DNA from: Candidatus Saccharimonadota bacterium
Lineage (GTDB): Bacteria; Patescibacteriota; Saccharimonadia; Saccharimonadales; Saccharimonadaceae
Reading direction: 5' to 3'
Length of the DNA: 7,124 bases
Assembly (NCBI GenBank): GCA_030536095.1
Contig: JAUNQQ010000039.1
Location: 1-7,124 of the forward strand
In this document: in pieces, positions 1 through 5,735 of the stretch
How the letters are laid out: each line of letters begins with the position of its first letter
Numbering within the stretch: the stretch's first letter is position 1
Notes under the pieces: model-generated
What the model saw: the letters and a program-made list of their open reading frames with translations, nothing else
What the model was told of the DNA's origin: nothing
Database searches by the model: none
Translations under genes and position numbers: made by a program

Positions 1-92
1 TGAAGATGGAGGATAAGGCGCAGGGGATTTTGGCGCCGGTGAGATTTGCGCCGTCCATATATTACAAGCTAGTAAAACAAAACGACTTTTAA
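1..92 (+). CDS. 3' end of an unidentified gene, cut by the window edge
   Basis: An open frame enters from the left edge (first full codon at base 3) and ends at TAA 90-92. The visible tail is 29 residues and finishes with KLVKQNDF. Codon choice (many GCG, CCG and GTG codons beside AT-rich ones) resembles the other genes here, which favours a real C-terminus over chance. The stop codon runs straight into the left arm of hairpin element R1, the same arrangement seen after ftsX and after the CHAP gene, and this context is the strongest support. I do not recognise the protein from so short a tail. It could be a chance open frame, since 29 codons is little evidence. Confidence 0.55.
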   Translation, partial: KMEDKAQGILAPVRFAPSIYYKLVKQNDF

Positions 93-213
93 AACGATTT
101 CTAGCGTGAATTTCTGTGTCAGCGACTGCGGGGCTCGGAGGGCAGGGCGATAAAGCCCAGCCCGTCCTCGCTCCTCGTCGCTTCCTTGAACTTCACTGCT
201 AGAAATCGTTTTT
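91..213. repeat. Hairpin element R1, first copy of tandem pair R1-R2
   Basis: An imperfect palindrome of about 123 bp. The left arm AAAACGATTTCTAGC (91-105) is the exact reverse complement of 198-212. GTGAA 106-110 pairs with TTCAC 192-196 around one bulged T. Further in, AGCGAC 121-126 pairs with GTCGCT 177-182. The apical stem is GGGC-A-GGGC (140-148) pairing with GCCC-A-GCCC (155-163), with an A.A mismatch (144/159) and a GATAAA loop. The right arm ends in TTTTT and the left begins with AAAA, so it resembles an intrinsic terminator on either strand. It starts at the stop codon of the upstream gene. Related copies are R2 to R5. Confidence 0.85.
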
Positions 214-225
214 ACTATATAGTAT
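214..225. repeat. Conserved linker between R1 and R2
   Basis: ACTATATAGTAT joins the T-run of R1 to the GATTT of R2. The linker between R3 and R4 (5724-5735) is identical at 11 of 12 bases. The first ten bases form a perfect palindrome. Conservation outside the hairpins suggests that the dimer, not the single hairpin, is the unit that was copied. Confidence 0.65.
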
Positions 226-305
226 GATTTAGGGCGAACTTCTTCGTCTGTGTCTCCAGTGCTCGGAGGGCAGGGCGATAAAGCCCAGTCCTTAAAGACG
301 GGTCT
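226..305. repeat. Hairpin element R2, truncated second copy
   Basis: Begins GATTTAGGGCGAACTTCTTC; R3 and R5 carry the same stretch, except that R2 lacks the CT before AGGG. The apical stem is GGGC 268-271 with GTCC 288-291 and GGGC 273-276 with GCCC 283-286. It keeps the A.A mismatch (272/287) and the GATAAA loop, and the core is nearly identical to R1. The right outer arm is missing. A shorter stem, CGTCT 245-249 with AGACG 296-300, closes the hairpin instead. The degraded right end lies directly against the -35 box of the next gene, so this copy has probably been eroded or overwritten by that promoter. Confidence 0.7.
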
Positions 306-309
306 AGGG

Positions 310-338
310 TTGACATTTAGAGGGAAATAGTGTATAAT
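310..338 (+). promoter_or_regulatory. Consensus sigma-70-type promoter of the small gene
   Basis: TTGACA at 310-315, a 17-bp spacer, then TATAAT at 333-338: both boxes match the consensus perfectly. The predicted start is near 345. Unlike the other promoters here, it leaves a leader of about 50 nt before the coding region. Confidence 0.85.
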
Positions 339-353
339 AACGGAGGTATTAGT

Positions 354-375
354 CGACGGCACTAGAAAGCCGTTG
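354..375 (+). promoter_or_regulatory. Leader hairpin upstream of the small gene
   Basis: CGACGGC 354-360 pairs with GCCGTTG 369-375 (seven pairs, one G.T), with the loop ACTAGAAA. It lies between the predicted transcription start and the ribosome-binding site AAAGGGG (385-391). No T-run follows, so it is not a terminator. It may shape translation or protect the mRNA end, but no ligand or switch partner is visible. Confidence 0.45.
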
Positions 376-396
376 AGGCACATGAAAGGGGATGAG

Positions 397-675
397 ATGG
401 TTTCGATTCAGACTGACCGTGTTTCTTTGACGGAAACGCGAGTTTGCTTCGATTACTCGAGATTCTTCGTAAAAGAAGGATTCTTCAGGCAGCTGGTTGA
501 TTGGCTGAATGAAGATACGGATGGTTCGGTAATTGTAGATTTCTCCAGATTAGAAAATGGTTTTGTAACCGTTTTCTACAACCCAACTATGGGCGGGATG
601 GAGACTTACTATACTGTTGTCGATAGAATTAGAGAAATAATTCGTGAACATGAGGTTTTTCATATTTATGAGTGA
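397..675 (+). CDS. Small hypothetical protein, 92 aa
   Basis: I do not recognise this family. The product is a soluble acidic protein with no membrane segment or signal peptide. It alternates short strand-like stretches (GSVIVDF, GFVTVFYN) with a helix-like stretch near the end (VVDRIREIIREHE), suggesting a small alpha/beta fold. ATG 397 is chosen because AAAGGGG (385-391) sits five bases upstream, a proper Shine-Dalgarno spacing. ATG 382 (97 aa) and TTG 373 (100 aa) are in frame but poorly placed, and TTG 373 lies inside the leader hairpin. It is the only gene here with a clear ribosome-binding site. A perfect promoter upstream and a strong terminator downstream make it a monocistronic, probably well-expressed unit. 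The ORF is convincing; the function is unknown. Confidence 0.75.
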   Translation: MVSIQTDRVSLTETRVCFDYSRFFVKEGFFRQLVDWLNEDTDGSVIVDFSRLENGFVTVFYNPTMGGMETYYTVVDRIREIIREHEVFHIYE

Positions 676-707
676 TCATCTTCTGAGTTCTACTATGATT
701 TTCCCCG

Positions 708-733
708 AAGCGCCGCGAAAGCGGCGCTTTTTT
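708..733 (+). terminator. Strong Rho-independent terminator
   Basis: AAGCGCCGC 708-716 pairs with GCGGCGCTT 721-729 around a GAAA loop, followed by a T-run to 733. It closes the small gene's transcript 33 bases after its TGA. The run ends just before the -35 box of the next gene. Confidence 0.93.
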
Positions 734-734
734 A

Positions 735-763
735 TTGGAAAAAATAAGAATAACTGTTATAAT
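735..763 (+). promoter_or_regulatory. Promoter of the 431-aa gene, predicted leaderless
   Basis: TTGGAA 735-740, a 17-bp spacer, and the extended -10 TGT-TATAAT with TATAAT at 758-763. Transcription should start at about 770-771, at the ATG itself. GGAGG at 764-768 looks like a ribosome-binding site but lies upstream of the predicted start and only two bases from the ATG. Confidence 0.8.
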
Positions 764-770
764 GGAGGAA

Positions 771-2066
771 ATGATTAGTTTAGGTTTTAGTGAGAAAAGT
801 TGGGGTGGAGGAGGAGGTTCTCGTAGTGAGGAAAAAATAAAAACTACGGAATCTGCTAGGATGGCAAGGGTTGCCTTTCAGGCGATGGATGCTACCAATG
901 GGAATAACAAAGAAAAAGATAAGGGGAATGGCGAGATAATTATACATAAGTCAAACTTGACCTATGCTGATTTTGCGGATTTGTATTCTGATGAGGAAAT
1001 TCGTGGTGATATGGGATATGTAGTTGATGCGGTTCGAAAGATTCATGAAAAAGCAGAAAAAAGAGGCGAGGAAGTTGATACATATGGGGCGCCGCGAGTA
1101 TTGGAATGGGTTGCGTCGCGAGGTATTTTGACTTATGATTGGTTGGGATTAAGGGGGTTTGATACAAAAGTTCATAAGATTCATACCGCGGCGAAACCAC
1201 AGGATGTGCGACATTGCTTAGATAGATATACTTGTCTTAGTTATGACGATTCTGCGCATAAGATTGATGCGGCTTTTGAGCTGGAGTCGCCGGATGGCGA
1301 TAAAGTGCCGTTTGGGTTGGACTTGACAATAGCGCAAAATTCTGGTACGATATGGAAAAAATTAAGAGTTAGCCATAATAGTAAATATGTAAAAAATAGG
1401 GAGGAGCGGGAAAAATTAGAAAGTTTGCCAGATGGTTTTTCGGCAATAAAATATGGCTATGTACGCGTATCGGATCAGGATTCGGCGTTAAGTTCGCATG
1501 AAATGGTGCCAAGATTTGTAGTGGGGGTAGGTGCGGATCAGTCGTTGCGACTAAATGGACTGATTGGTCGTGCAGAGAGAAATGGAATTGCTCCTCAAAA
1601 AGTAATGTTTGACCCGGAAATGATTGCAACGCGGTTTAAGATGTTAGCAGAGATTTATGAGCAGTCTGAAACATTGAGAGTGCGGTCGCGTGGGGATGAG
1701 CGGTCGGATGAGGCTAGGGAAATGTTGGATGTTTTGCGTGATAGTGCGTGGCGATCGGTTAATGCGACTTTAGATTGGTTGCCTGGAAACCTAGAGCCGA
1801 TTAGTGCGCCGGGCGCGGAGGAGTATAACCGTAAGGTAGATAGATTGTTTGATCTAAACCTTGAGGTTGCTGATCGGAGAGAAGCGGGGGAAGAAGTTGG
1901 TGATTTATTGAAAAGGCGATACGAGTTAGCGGTTAATATTATGGCGAAACAGCATGAGAAAGTGCCAGGCGAAGACGAGGCAATTGCTCGGCCCGATAAT
2001 ACTTTTAGAGAAATTATTTTTCAAAATCGGAAGATTTGCGGGTCGCCGTATGGGAGTATGATTTAG
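771..2066 (+). CDS. Hypothetical protein, 431 aa
   Basis: I do not recognise this family. The N-terminal ~55 residues are low complexity (WGGGGGS at 11-17, then K/E/N-rich) and probably disordered. A folded region seems to run from about residue 60. It includes a hydrophobic strand FGLDLTIAQ (181-189) followed by KK at 196-197, which faintly resembles the core of PD-(D/E)XK nucleases with D166 and D184 as candidate acids. That reading is weak. The C-terminal third is helical and charged. There is no signal peptide or transmembrane segment. The frame opens earlier at TTG 735 and ATG 762, but those lie in the -35 and -10 boxes, so ATG 771 is the likely start. The gene converges on murB with 35 bases between the stop codons. 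A lineage-specific Patescibacteria protein is my best guess. Confidence 0.75.
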   Translation: MISLGFSEKSWGGGGGSRSEEKIKTTESARMARVAFQAMDATNGNNKEKDKGNGEIIIHKSNLTYADFADLYSDEEIRGDMGYVVDAVRKIHEKAEKRGEEVDTYGAPRVLEWVASRGILTYDWLGLRGFDTKVHKIHTAAKPQDVRHCLDRYTCLSYDDSAHKIDAAFELESPDGDKVPFGLDLTIAQNSGTIWKKLRVSHNSKYVKNREEREKLESLPDGFSAIKYGYVRVSDQDSALSSHEMVPRFVVGVGADQSLRLNGLIGRAERNGIAPQKVMFDPEMIATRFKMLAEIYEQSETLRVRSRGDERSDEAREMLDVLRDSAWRSVNATLDWLPGNLEPISAPGAEEYNRKVDRLFDLNLEVADRREAGEEVGDLLKRRYELAVNIMAKQHEKVPGEDEAIARPDNTFREIIFQNRKICGSPYGSMI

Positions 2067-2076
2067 GGATTTAGGG

Positions 2077-2092
2077 TTTGCCTAGTGGCGAA
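2077..2092 (+). terminator. Possible weak terminator after the 431-aa gene
   Basis: TTTGCC 2077-2082 pairs with GGCGAA 2087-2092 (one T.G pair) around TAGT. A T-rich stretch begins only six bases later and lies over the 3' end of convergent murB. The stem is short, so this is tentative. Confidence 0.3.
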
Positions 2093-2101
2093 AGTGAATT
2101 T

Positions 2102-3151
2102 TTATTTTATTTCGACTGGTTCTTGTTCGAGTTGATAAGGGTATTTCTTAGCTATGGCGGCTTTTATTTCCTCTTTAGCGAGCTCGAGATTATGATGGGT
2201 TTCGCCAGAAACATTCATCAGAATCAGCGCGGCGGTTTCGGAAACCTTAAAGCCATGAAAAATCTTACCTTTTAGGCCGCATTGTTCGAGGAGAAAACCA
2301 GTATTTATCTGGTCACCGAAAACATGAATGCCGAGAGATTCGGCCTCGGCGATTTCTTCGGGAGTTTTTAGGACGATATTCTTAAAGAAGCTGCCAGCGC
2401 TGGCGATTTTTTCGGGGTCAGGGAGTTTTCCGGCACGGATAGTCGAGACGGCTTTTCGGATACTGACGGGTGAATAATCGGAAATATTATTGTCGTCGAG
2501 ATATTTTTGGAGCGAGTCGTAGAGCGGCGGTTTTAGATATTCATCTTGCCAGAGAGTGATAATAATCGCAGTAATATAATAACGGTCTTTTTCTTCGCGA
2601 TTGAAGATGCTGCGGCGATAACCGAAATTCATTTCGTTATTGCTAAGAGTGACGATTTCATTGGTTTTAGAATCAAAAGCTTCGACATGGTCGATAGCCT
2701 GAGAGATTTCTTGACCATAAGCGCCAATGTTTTGGACGGGTGCGGCGCCGACTGATCCGGGAATTTTGCTCATGCCTTCAATACCGGAATAGTCATGCTC
2801 GGTTGTCCAAGCAACAAGGTCATCCCAGATTTCGCCAGCGCTGGCGCGAATCATTACTTCGTCGGATGTCTGGTCGATAATTTCAATTCCGCGGAAATTG
2901 TTTTTTAGGATAATACCGTTATAACCTTCGTCGCGGCCAATAGAATTTGCACCACCACCGAGCGGGAAGATTTTTAGGGGTGTGTCGGATTTTATCGTGG
3001 TTTTTCCGTCGGACAATTCCCCGCCGGTTTTGGCGAAGCGGTAAATTTCGCGCAGTTCTTCGGGAAATTCGGCAGTGATAACAAAGCGTGCCGGGCCACC
3101 GAGACGCATAGTAGTTAAATCTTTTAGTGGGATGTTTTCGGATATTTTCAT
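2102..3151 (-). CDS. murB: UDP-N-acetylenolpyruvoylglucosamine reductase, MurB type I
   Basis: MurB is the cytoplasmic FAD enzyme that uses NADPH to reduce UDP-GlcNAc-enolpyruvate to UDP-MurNAc, the second committed step of peptidoglycan precursor synthesis. The 349-aa protein has the family's landmarks in order: TTMRLGGPA (13-21), the FAD-binding LGGGANSIG (64-72), GSVGAAPVQNIGAYG (132-146), FGYRRSIF (177-183) with the tyrosine/arginine pair, KLPDP and AGSFFKN (252-258) with Ser254 as the proton donor. A glutamate-rich tail (LEQEPVEI, 341-348) contains the likely catalytic Glu, E342 or E344. The YR loop and QNIGAYG make it type I (E. coli-like). Length is normal and no key residue seems missing. 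It is transcribed alone from its own promoter, with the ATG one position past the predicted transcription start. Confidence 0.96.
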   Translation of the reverse strand: MKISENIPLKDLTTMRLGGPARFVITAEFPEELREIYRFAKTGGELSDGKTTIKSDTPLKIFPLGGGANSIGRDEGYNGIILKNNFRGIEIIDQTSDEVMIRASAGEIWDDLVAWTTEHDYSGIEGMSKIPGSVGAAPVQNIGAYGQEISQAIDHVEAFDSKTNEIVTLSNNEMNFGYRRSIFNREEKDRYYITAIIITLWQDEYLKPPLYDSLQKYLDDNNISDYSPVSIRKAVSTIRAGKLPDPEKIASAGSFFKNIVLKTPEEIAEAESLGIHVFGDQINTGFLLEQCGLKGKIFHGFKVSETAALILMNVSGETHHNLELAKEEIKAAIAKKYPYQLEQEPVEIK

Positions 3152-3158
3152 ATACTAT

Positions 3159-3164
3159 ATTATA
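3159..3164 (-). promoter_or_regulatory. Extended -10 box of murB, predicted leaderless
   Basis: On the - strand, TGC-TATAAT is followed by seven bases and then the ATG at 3151. No good -35 is seen at 17 bp (the hexamer there is ATAAGA, within the arm of the fold-back). The TGn extension may compensate. There is no room for a ribosome-binding site in the predicted transcript. Confidence 0.7.
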
Positions 3165-3180
3165 GCACAGAATAGTTTTA

Positions 3181-3365
3181 ATCTTATCGAAATTCTTCTT
3201 CCTCGGCGAGGACTTGAATTATTGTAAAAATCACATCATTCGGGCAGGCTTTTTCTCCTCATTGTTCTCTACGAGAACGCCCCGAAAAAGCACTGCGACT
3301 GATGTGATTTTTACAATATTCAAATCTGATTATATTCGCCGAGGAAGAAGAATTTTCGGTAAGAT
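3181..3365. repeat. 185-bp nested fold-back (long imperfect palindrome)
   Basis: The intergenic region between ftsE and murB folds on itself almost end to end. The outer arms 3181-3209 and 3336-3365 pair over ~29 bp with one T.G and one extra A; each contains the run TTCTTCTTCCTCGGCGA or its complement. The inner arms ATTGTAAAAATCACATCA (3221-3238) and 3300-3317 pair perfectly over 18 bp and continue as TTGAAT/ATTCAA (3214-3219/3318-3323). Further in are GCTTTTTC/GAAAAAGC (3248-3255/3284-3291), and GTTCTC/GAGAAC (3264-3269/3273-3278) caps a TAC loop. It holds no ORF, and apart from short CTTCTTC-type matches its sequence does not resemble R1 to R5. It could be a MITE-like element or a structured RNA that ends ftsE transcription before murB. 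Confidence 0.88.
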
Positions 3366-3381
3366 AATAAATTCTTACTAA

Positions 3382-4449
3382 CTAGATTACGCGTTTTTTA
3401 CGGCTGAATTTTTTGGGTTTAGCTTTTAGGGTTGGAGCGGGTTCGAGATTAGAAACGCCGACGGACATTTTTTTATTGGTTATGCGGGTGACGGATTTTT
3501 TAGCGGGCTTACGTAGAGGAGCGCGGCGAGGGGCGGACGAAACGCCGATTTTACGAACGGGCTGTTGGGACTGAGCGGACTGAATCGCCTGAGCTTCTTC
3601 GGCGGGAATTTCGGAAAGTTCCTGAGAATAATCCATCTCGTCGGGTTCTTTTGGCTGGGGGTTTTCGACGAGCGACAGGTCGGCTCGACGAGGTTCGCGG
3701 TAGAGATTAACGGGCGCCTGACGCAGGGGTGCGCGACGCTCTGTCGGTTCTTTTGCTTTCTGGTCAAGGCGATAAACGCCGTTTTCTTTTTGGTCTCGGA
3801 CGATTTTGCCGTCCTTAATAGTGATAACGCGTTTTTGGAGGTTATTCACAATGTTTTCATCATGAGTCGTAACGACAACAGTGGTGCCGTAATCATTAAT
3901 TTTTTGGAGCAAGGCAATAATTTCTTTTGTTGTTAAGACATCAAGATTTCCGGTCGGCTCGTCGGCAATGAGAATTTTTGGCTGGCGCGCGACAGAGCGG
4001 GCAATTGCGACACGCTGGCGCTCACCACCACTAAGATTGCGCGGGAATTTCTTTCCCTTATCGGCGAGATTAACTAGCTCGAGCACCTTTGGGACGGTTT
4101 TAGAAATTTCCTTCTTACTCATTCCGGCGATTTCTAGCGCAAAGGCGACATTTTCGTAAACTGTGCGATTGGGAAGGAGTTTATAATCCTGGAAGACGAC
4201 ACCAAGACGGCGGCGATAATGCGGAATATAGCGCTTTTTAACATAATCAAGATCAATTCCGCCGACGATGATTTTTCCGCTAGTCTGTTCCTCCTCTTTT
4301 GTAATCATCTTAATCAGAGTGGACTTTCCGGCGCCAGACTTTCCGACCATAAAGACGAACTCGTTAGGCTCAATATGTAGAGAGATATTATCCAGAGCTG
4401 GCCTCTTATCACCAGGGTAGATTTTTGTTACACGGTCGAATAATATCAT
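3382..4449 (-). CDS. ftsE: Cell-division ABC ATPase FtsE with a long C-terminal tail
   Basis: FtsE is the cytoplasmic nucleotide-binding subunit of FtsEX, whose ATP cycle drives FtsX to switch on peptidoglycan hydrolases at the septum. The ATPase occupies residues 1 to ~220: Walker A GKSGAGKST (36-44), Q-loop Q87, signature LSGGERQ (139-145), Walker B ILIADEP (159-165) with catalytic E164, D-loop GNLD (167-170) and H-loop H196. All are intact. Residues ~221-355 form an extra tail, absent from the ~220-aa E. coli protein, rich in P, R, K, E and Q and probably disordered. It carries the motif RRAPLR twice (238-243 and 308-313). The start ATG is placed by a promoter whose predicted start site is the A of the ATG. 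Unusually, it points away from ftsX. A general LolD/MacB-type ATPase is less likely because ftsX is adjacent. Confidence 0.93.
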   Translation of the reverse strand: MILFDRVTKIYPGDKRPALDNISLHIEPNEFVFMVGKSGAGKSTLIKMITKEEEQTSGKIIVGGIDLDYVKKRYIPHYRRRLGVVFQDYKLLPNRTVYENVAFALEIAGMSKKEISKTVPKVLELVNLADKGKKFPRNLSGGERQRVAIARSVARQPKILIADEPTGNLDVLTTKEIIALLQKINDYGTTVVVTTHDENIVNNLQKRVITIKDGKIVRDQKENGVYRLDQKAKEPTERRAPLRQAPVNLYREPRRADLSLVENPQPKEPDEMDYSQELSEIPAEEAQAIQSAQSQQPVRKIGVSSAPRRAPLRKPAKKSVTRITNKKMSVGVSNLEPAPTLKAKPKKFSRKKRVI

Positions 4450-4455
4450 AATTTT

Positions 4456-4484
4456 ATCTTAGCATAATCGAAATAGTTTTTCAA
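4456..4484 (-). promoter_or_regulatory. Promoter of ftsE, predicted leaderless
   Basis: On the - strand: TTGAAA (4484-4479), a 17-bp spacer and TGC-TAAGAT (-10 at 4461-4456). Six bases then separate the -10 from the ATG, so the predicted +1 is the A of the start codon. Confidence 0.8.
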
Positions 4485-4506
4485 CGATGAAATATTTGTT
4501 GAAAAA
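4477..4506. promoter_or_regulatory. Inverted repeat between the ftsE and ftsX promoters
   Basis: TTTTTCAAC 4477-4485 and GTTGAAAAA 4498-4506 are perfect 9-bp inverted repeats 12 bp apart. The left half covers the ftsE -35 box, and the right half lies 16 bp upstream of the ftsX -35. The position would suit a shared operator. It could also be chance symmetry in AT-rich DNA. Confidence 0.4.
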
Positions 4507-4521
4507 TTGGTTGAGAATTCA

Positions 4522-4550
4522 TTGGAAAATAATTCAGGTTATGCTAAAAT
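4522..4550 (+). promoter_or_regulatory. Promoter of ftsX, predicted leaderless
   Basis: TTGGAA 4522-4527, a 17-bp spacer and TGC-TAAAAT with the -10 at 4545-4550. The -35 matches that of the 431-aa gene exactly. Transcription should begin at about 4557-4559, at the ATG. The longer reading frame from ATG 4487 would lie upstream of the mRNA. Confidence 0.78.
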
Positions 4551-4558
4551 GGGTATAT

Positions 4559-5596
4559 ATGGCAATGAAAAAACATGGCGGTTATTCGGAAAAACAGAAG
4601 CGCGAAATCCGAAATACTAAGAAAAATCTGAAAACCATGAGTAAAAATGGGAGCGCGCATAAGGTGCGGTCGGCGCGACGGATTACGAAGTATGGGGCGG
4701 TGAGTTTTGGGCGGAATATTTGGTTGTCGATTGCGGCGATTTTGGTGATGACGATTACGCTGTCGATTTTGATTGTGACGGTGGTGGCGATGAATGTGTT
4801 GAATGCGACAGCGGAGGGGATGAAGGAGAAAATTGATATTACGATTTTCTTAAATCCGGGAACGAGCGAGGAGGCGATGGCGGAGATTGTGGGGAAGTTG
4901 GAGGCGGATCCGAACGTAAAGAAGCCGGTGACGGCGATGACTTCGAAGGAAGTGGCGGATCAGATTGTGGAGAAGGAGTCGGAGATTTATTCGCAGGTGG
5001 AGTCGGATGAGATGTACCAGCGGCTAGTGGCGGAGAGTTATGCGACGGTACGGCTAAATGTTTATGATATTGATAATATTGAAAGTCTTAAGACAATGGT
5101 TGCGACCGACCCGCTATTTCTTGAAAATGTCTCAACAGCGAAACAGCCGACTTATGACTCCGACCGGACAGAGATAGATACGATTCTTAGCTGGGCGAAT
5201 ATTGCGAAGATTAGCGGTTTGGTGCTTTCGGCGGTGTTTTTAGGGATTTCGGTTTTGGTTATTTTTAATACGATTCGGATGGCGATTTTCTCGCGGCGAG
5301 AAGAGATTTATATGATGAAACTCGTAGGAGCGGATGACAATTTTATTCGTGGGCCGTTTTTGGTTGAAGCGCAGATTTGTGGGGTGATTTCGGGTATTAT
5401 TGCCGGTTCACTAGGGGTGGTGGCGTTTCATTATGTTGAAAAGCCGCTAGCTGATTATGGAATCGATATGGCTTGGGCAAGCTCGGTTTTTCATTCTAAT
5501 CGGGTGGTGTTGGTTTATCTAATTGTAATTGTATTGGGGATGATAATTGGGACGGTTTCGGCGAGGTTGGCGGTATCGAAGTATTTAAAGAAATAA
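4559..5596 (+). CDS. ftsX: Cell-division membrane protein FtsX
   Basis: FtsX is the four-helix membrane partner of FtsE; its large extracellular loop binds and activates a peptidoglycan hydrolase or its adaptor. The 345-aa product has a basic cytoplasmic N-terminus (1-52), TM1 ~54-80, an extracellular domain ~85-212, TM2 ~215-240, the conserved cytoplasmic segment SRREEIYMMKLVGADDNFIRGPF (split here: SRREEI 245-250, MKLVGA 253-258, FIRGPF 262-267), TM3 ~271-292 and TM4 ~316-338. The short second loop (~293-315) fits FtsX. The start at 4559 is set by the promoter; ATG 4565 is also possible. An upstream in-frame ATG at 4487 adds 24 residues but overlaps the promoter. Most bacteria carry ftsX directly after ftsE on the same strand, whereas here they diverge. 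Element R3 begins five bases after the stop. Confidence 0.94.
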   Translation: MAMKKHGGYSEKQKREIRNTKKNLKTMSKNGSAHKVRSARRITKYGAVSFGRNIWLSIAAILVMTITLSILIVTVVAMNVLNATAEGMKEKIDITIFLNPGTSEEAMAEIVGKLEADPNVKKPVTAMTSKEVADQIVEKESEIYSQVESDEMYQRLVAESYATVRLNVYDIDNIESLKTMVATDPLFLENVSTAKQPTYDSDRTEIDTILSWANIAKISGLVLSAVFLGISVLVIFNTIRMAIFSRREEIYMMKLVGADDNFIRGPFLVEAQICGVISGIIAGSLGVVAFHYVEKPLADYGIDMAWASSVFHSNRVVLVYLIVIVLGMIIGTVSARLAVSKYLKK

Positions 5597-5600
5597 TTAA

Positions 5601-5723
5601 AAAACGATTTCTAGGGCGAACTTCTTCGACGGCGGGTGCGCTCCTCAGGGGGTAGGGTGTAAAACCCAACCCTCTTCCGGTGCTCCCGCTTCCTCGAATT
5701 TCATCCCTAGGAATCGTTTTTTT
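5601..5723. repeat. Hairpin element R3, first copy of tandem pair R3-R4
   Basis: The left arm AAAACGATTTCTAGGG (5601-5616) pairs with CCCTAGGAATCGTTTT (5705-5720) across 16 bp with one T.G pair, and is followed by T to 5723. The apical stem is GGGT-A-GGGT (5650-5658) with ACCC-A-ACCC (5664-5672) and loop GTAAA. It keeps the A.A mismatch (5654/5668) of R1 but replaces two C-G pairs by T-A. It begins five bases after the ftsX stop and probably terminates ftsX transcription. Confidence 0.87.
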
Positions 5724-5735
5724 ACTATATATTAT
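5724..5735. repeat. Conserved linker between R3 and R4
   Basis: ACTATATATTAT differs by one base from the R1-R2 linker at 214-225 and sits in the same place, between the T-run of one hairpin and the GATTT of the next. Confidence 0.65.

Noticed and set aside
69..383. 104-aa reading frame on the - strand
   Set aside because: It runs through hairpin elements R1 and R2 and the promoter of the small gene; its composition comes from the repeats and it has no homology-like features.
764..768. GGAGG as ribosome-binding site for the 431-aa gene
   Set aside because: It lies between the -10 box and the predicted transcription start, and only two bases from the ATG.
735..770. An earlier start (TTG 735 or ATG 762) for the 431-aa protein
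   Set aside because: These codons are the -35 and -10 boxes themselves, so they should not be in the mRNA.
2078..2755. + strand frames of 65 and 69 aa over murB
   Set aside because: They are antisense to conserved murB motifs and have no promoter or ribosome-binding site.
3480..3767. 95-aa - strand frame and the + strand frames 3565-3936 and 3968-4159
   Set aside because: Shadows of ftsE in other frames; ftsE has every ABC motif intact.
4487..4558. A 24-residue N-terminal extension of FtsX from ATG 4487
   Set aside because: It covers the -35 and extended -10 of a good promoter that starts transcription near 4557; FtsX does not need it.
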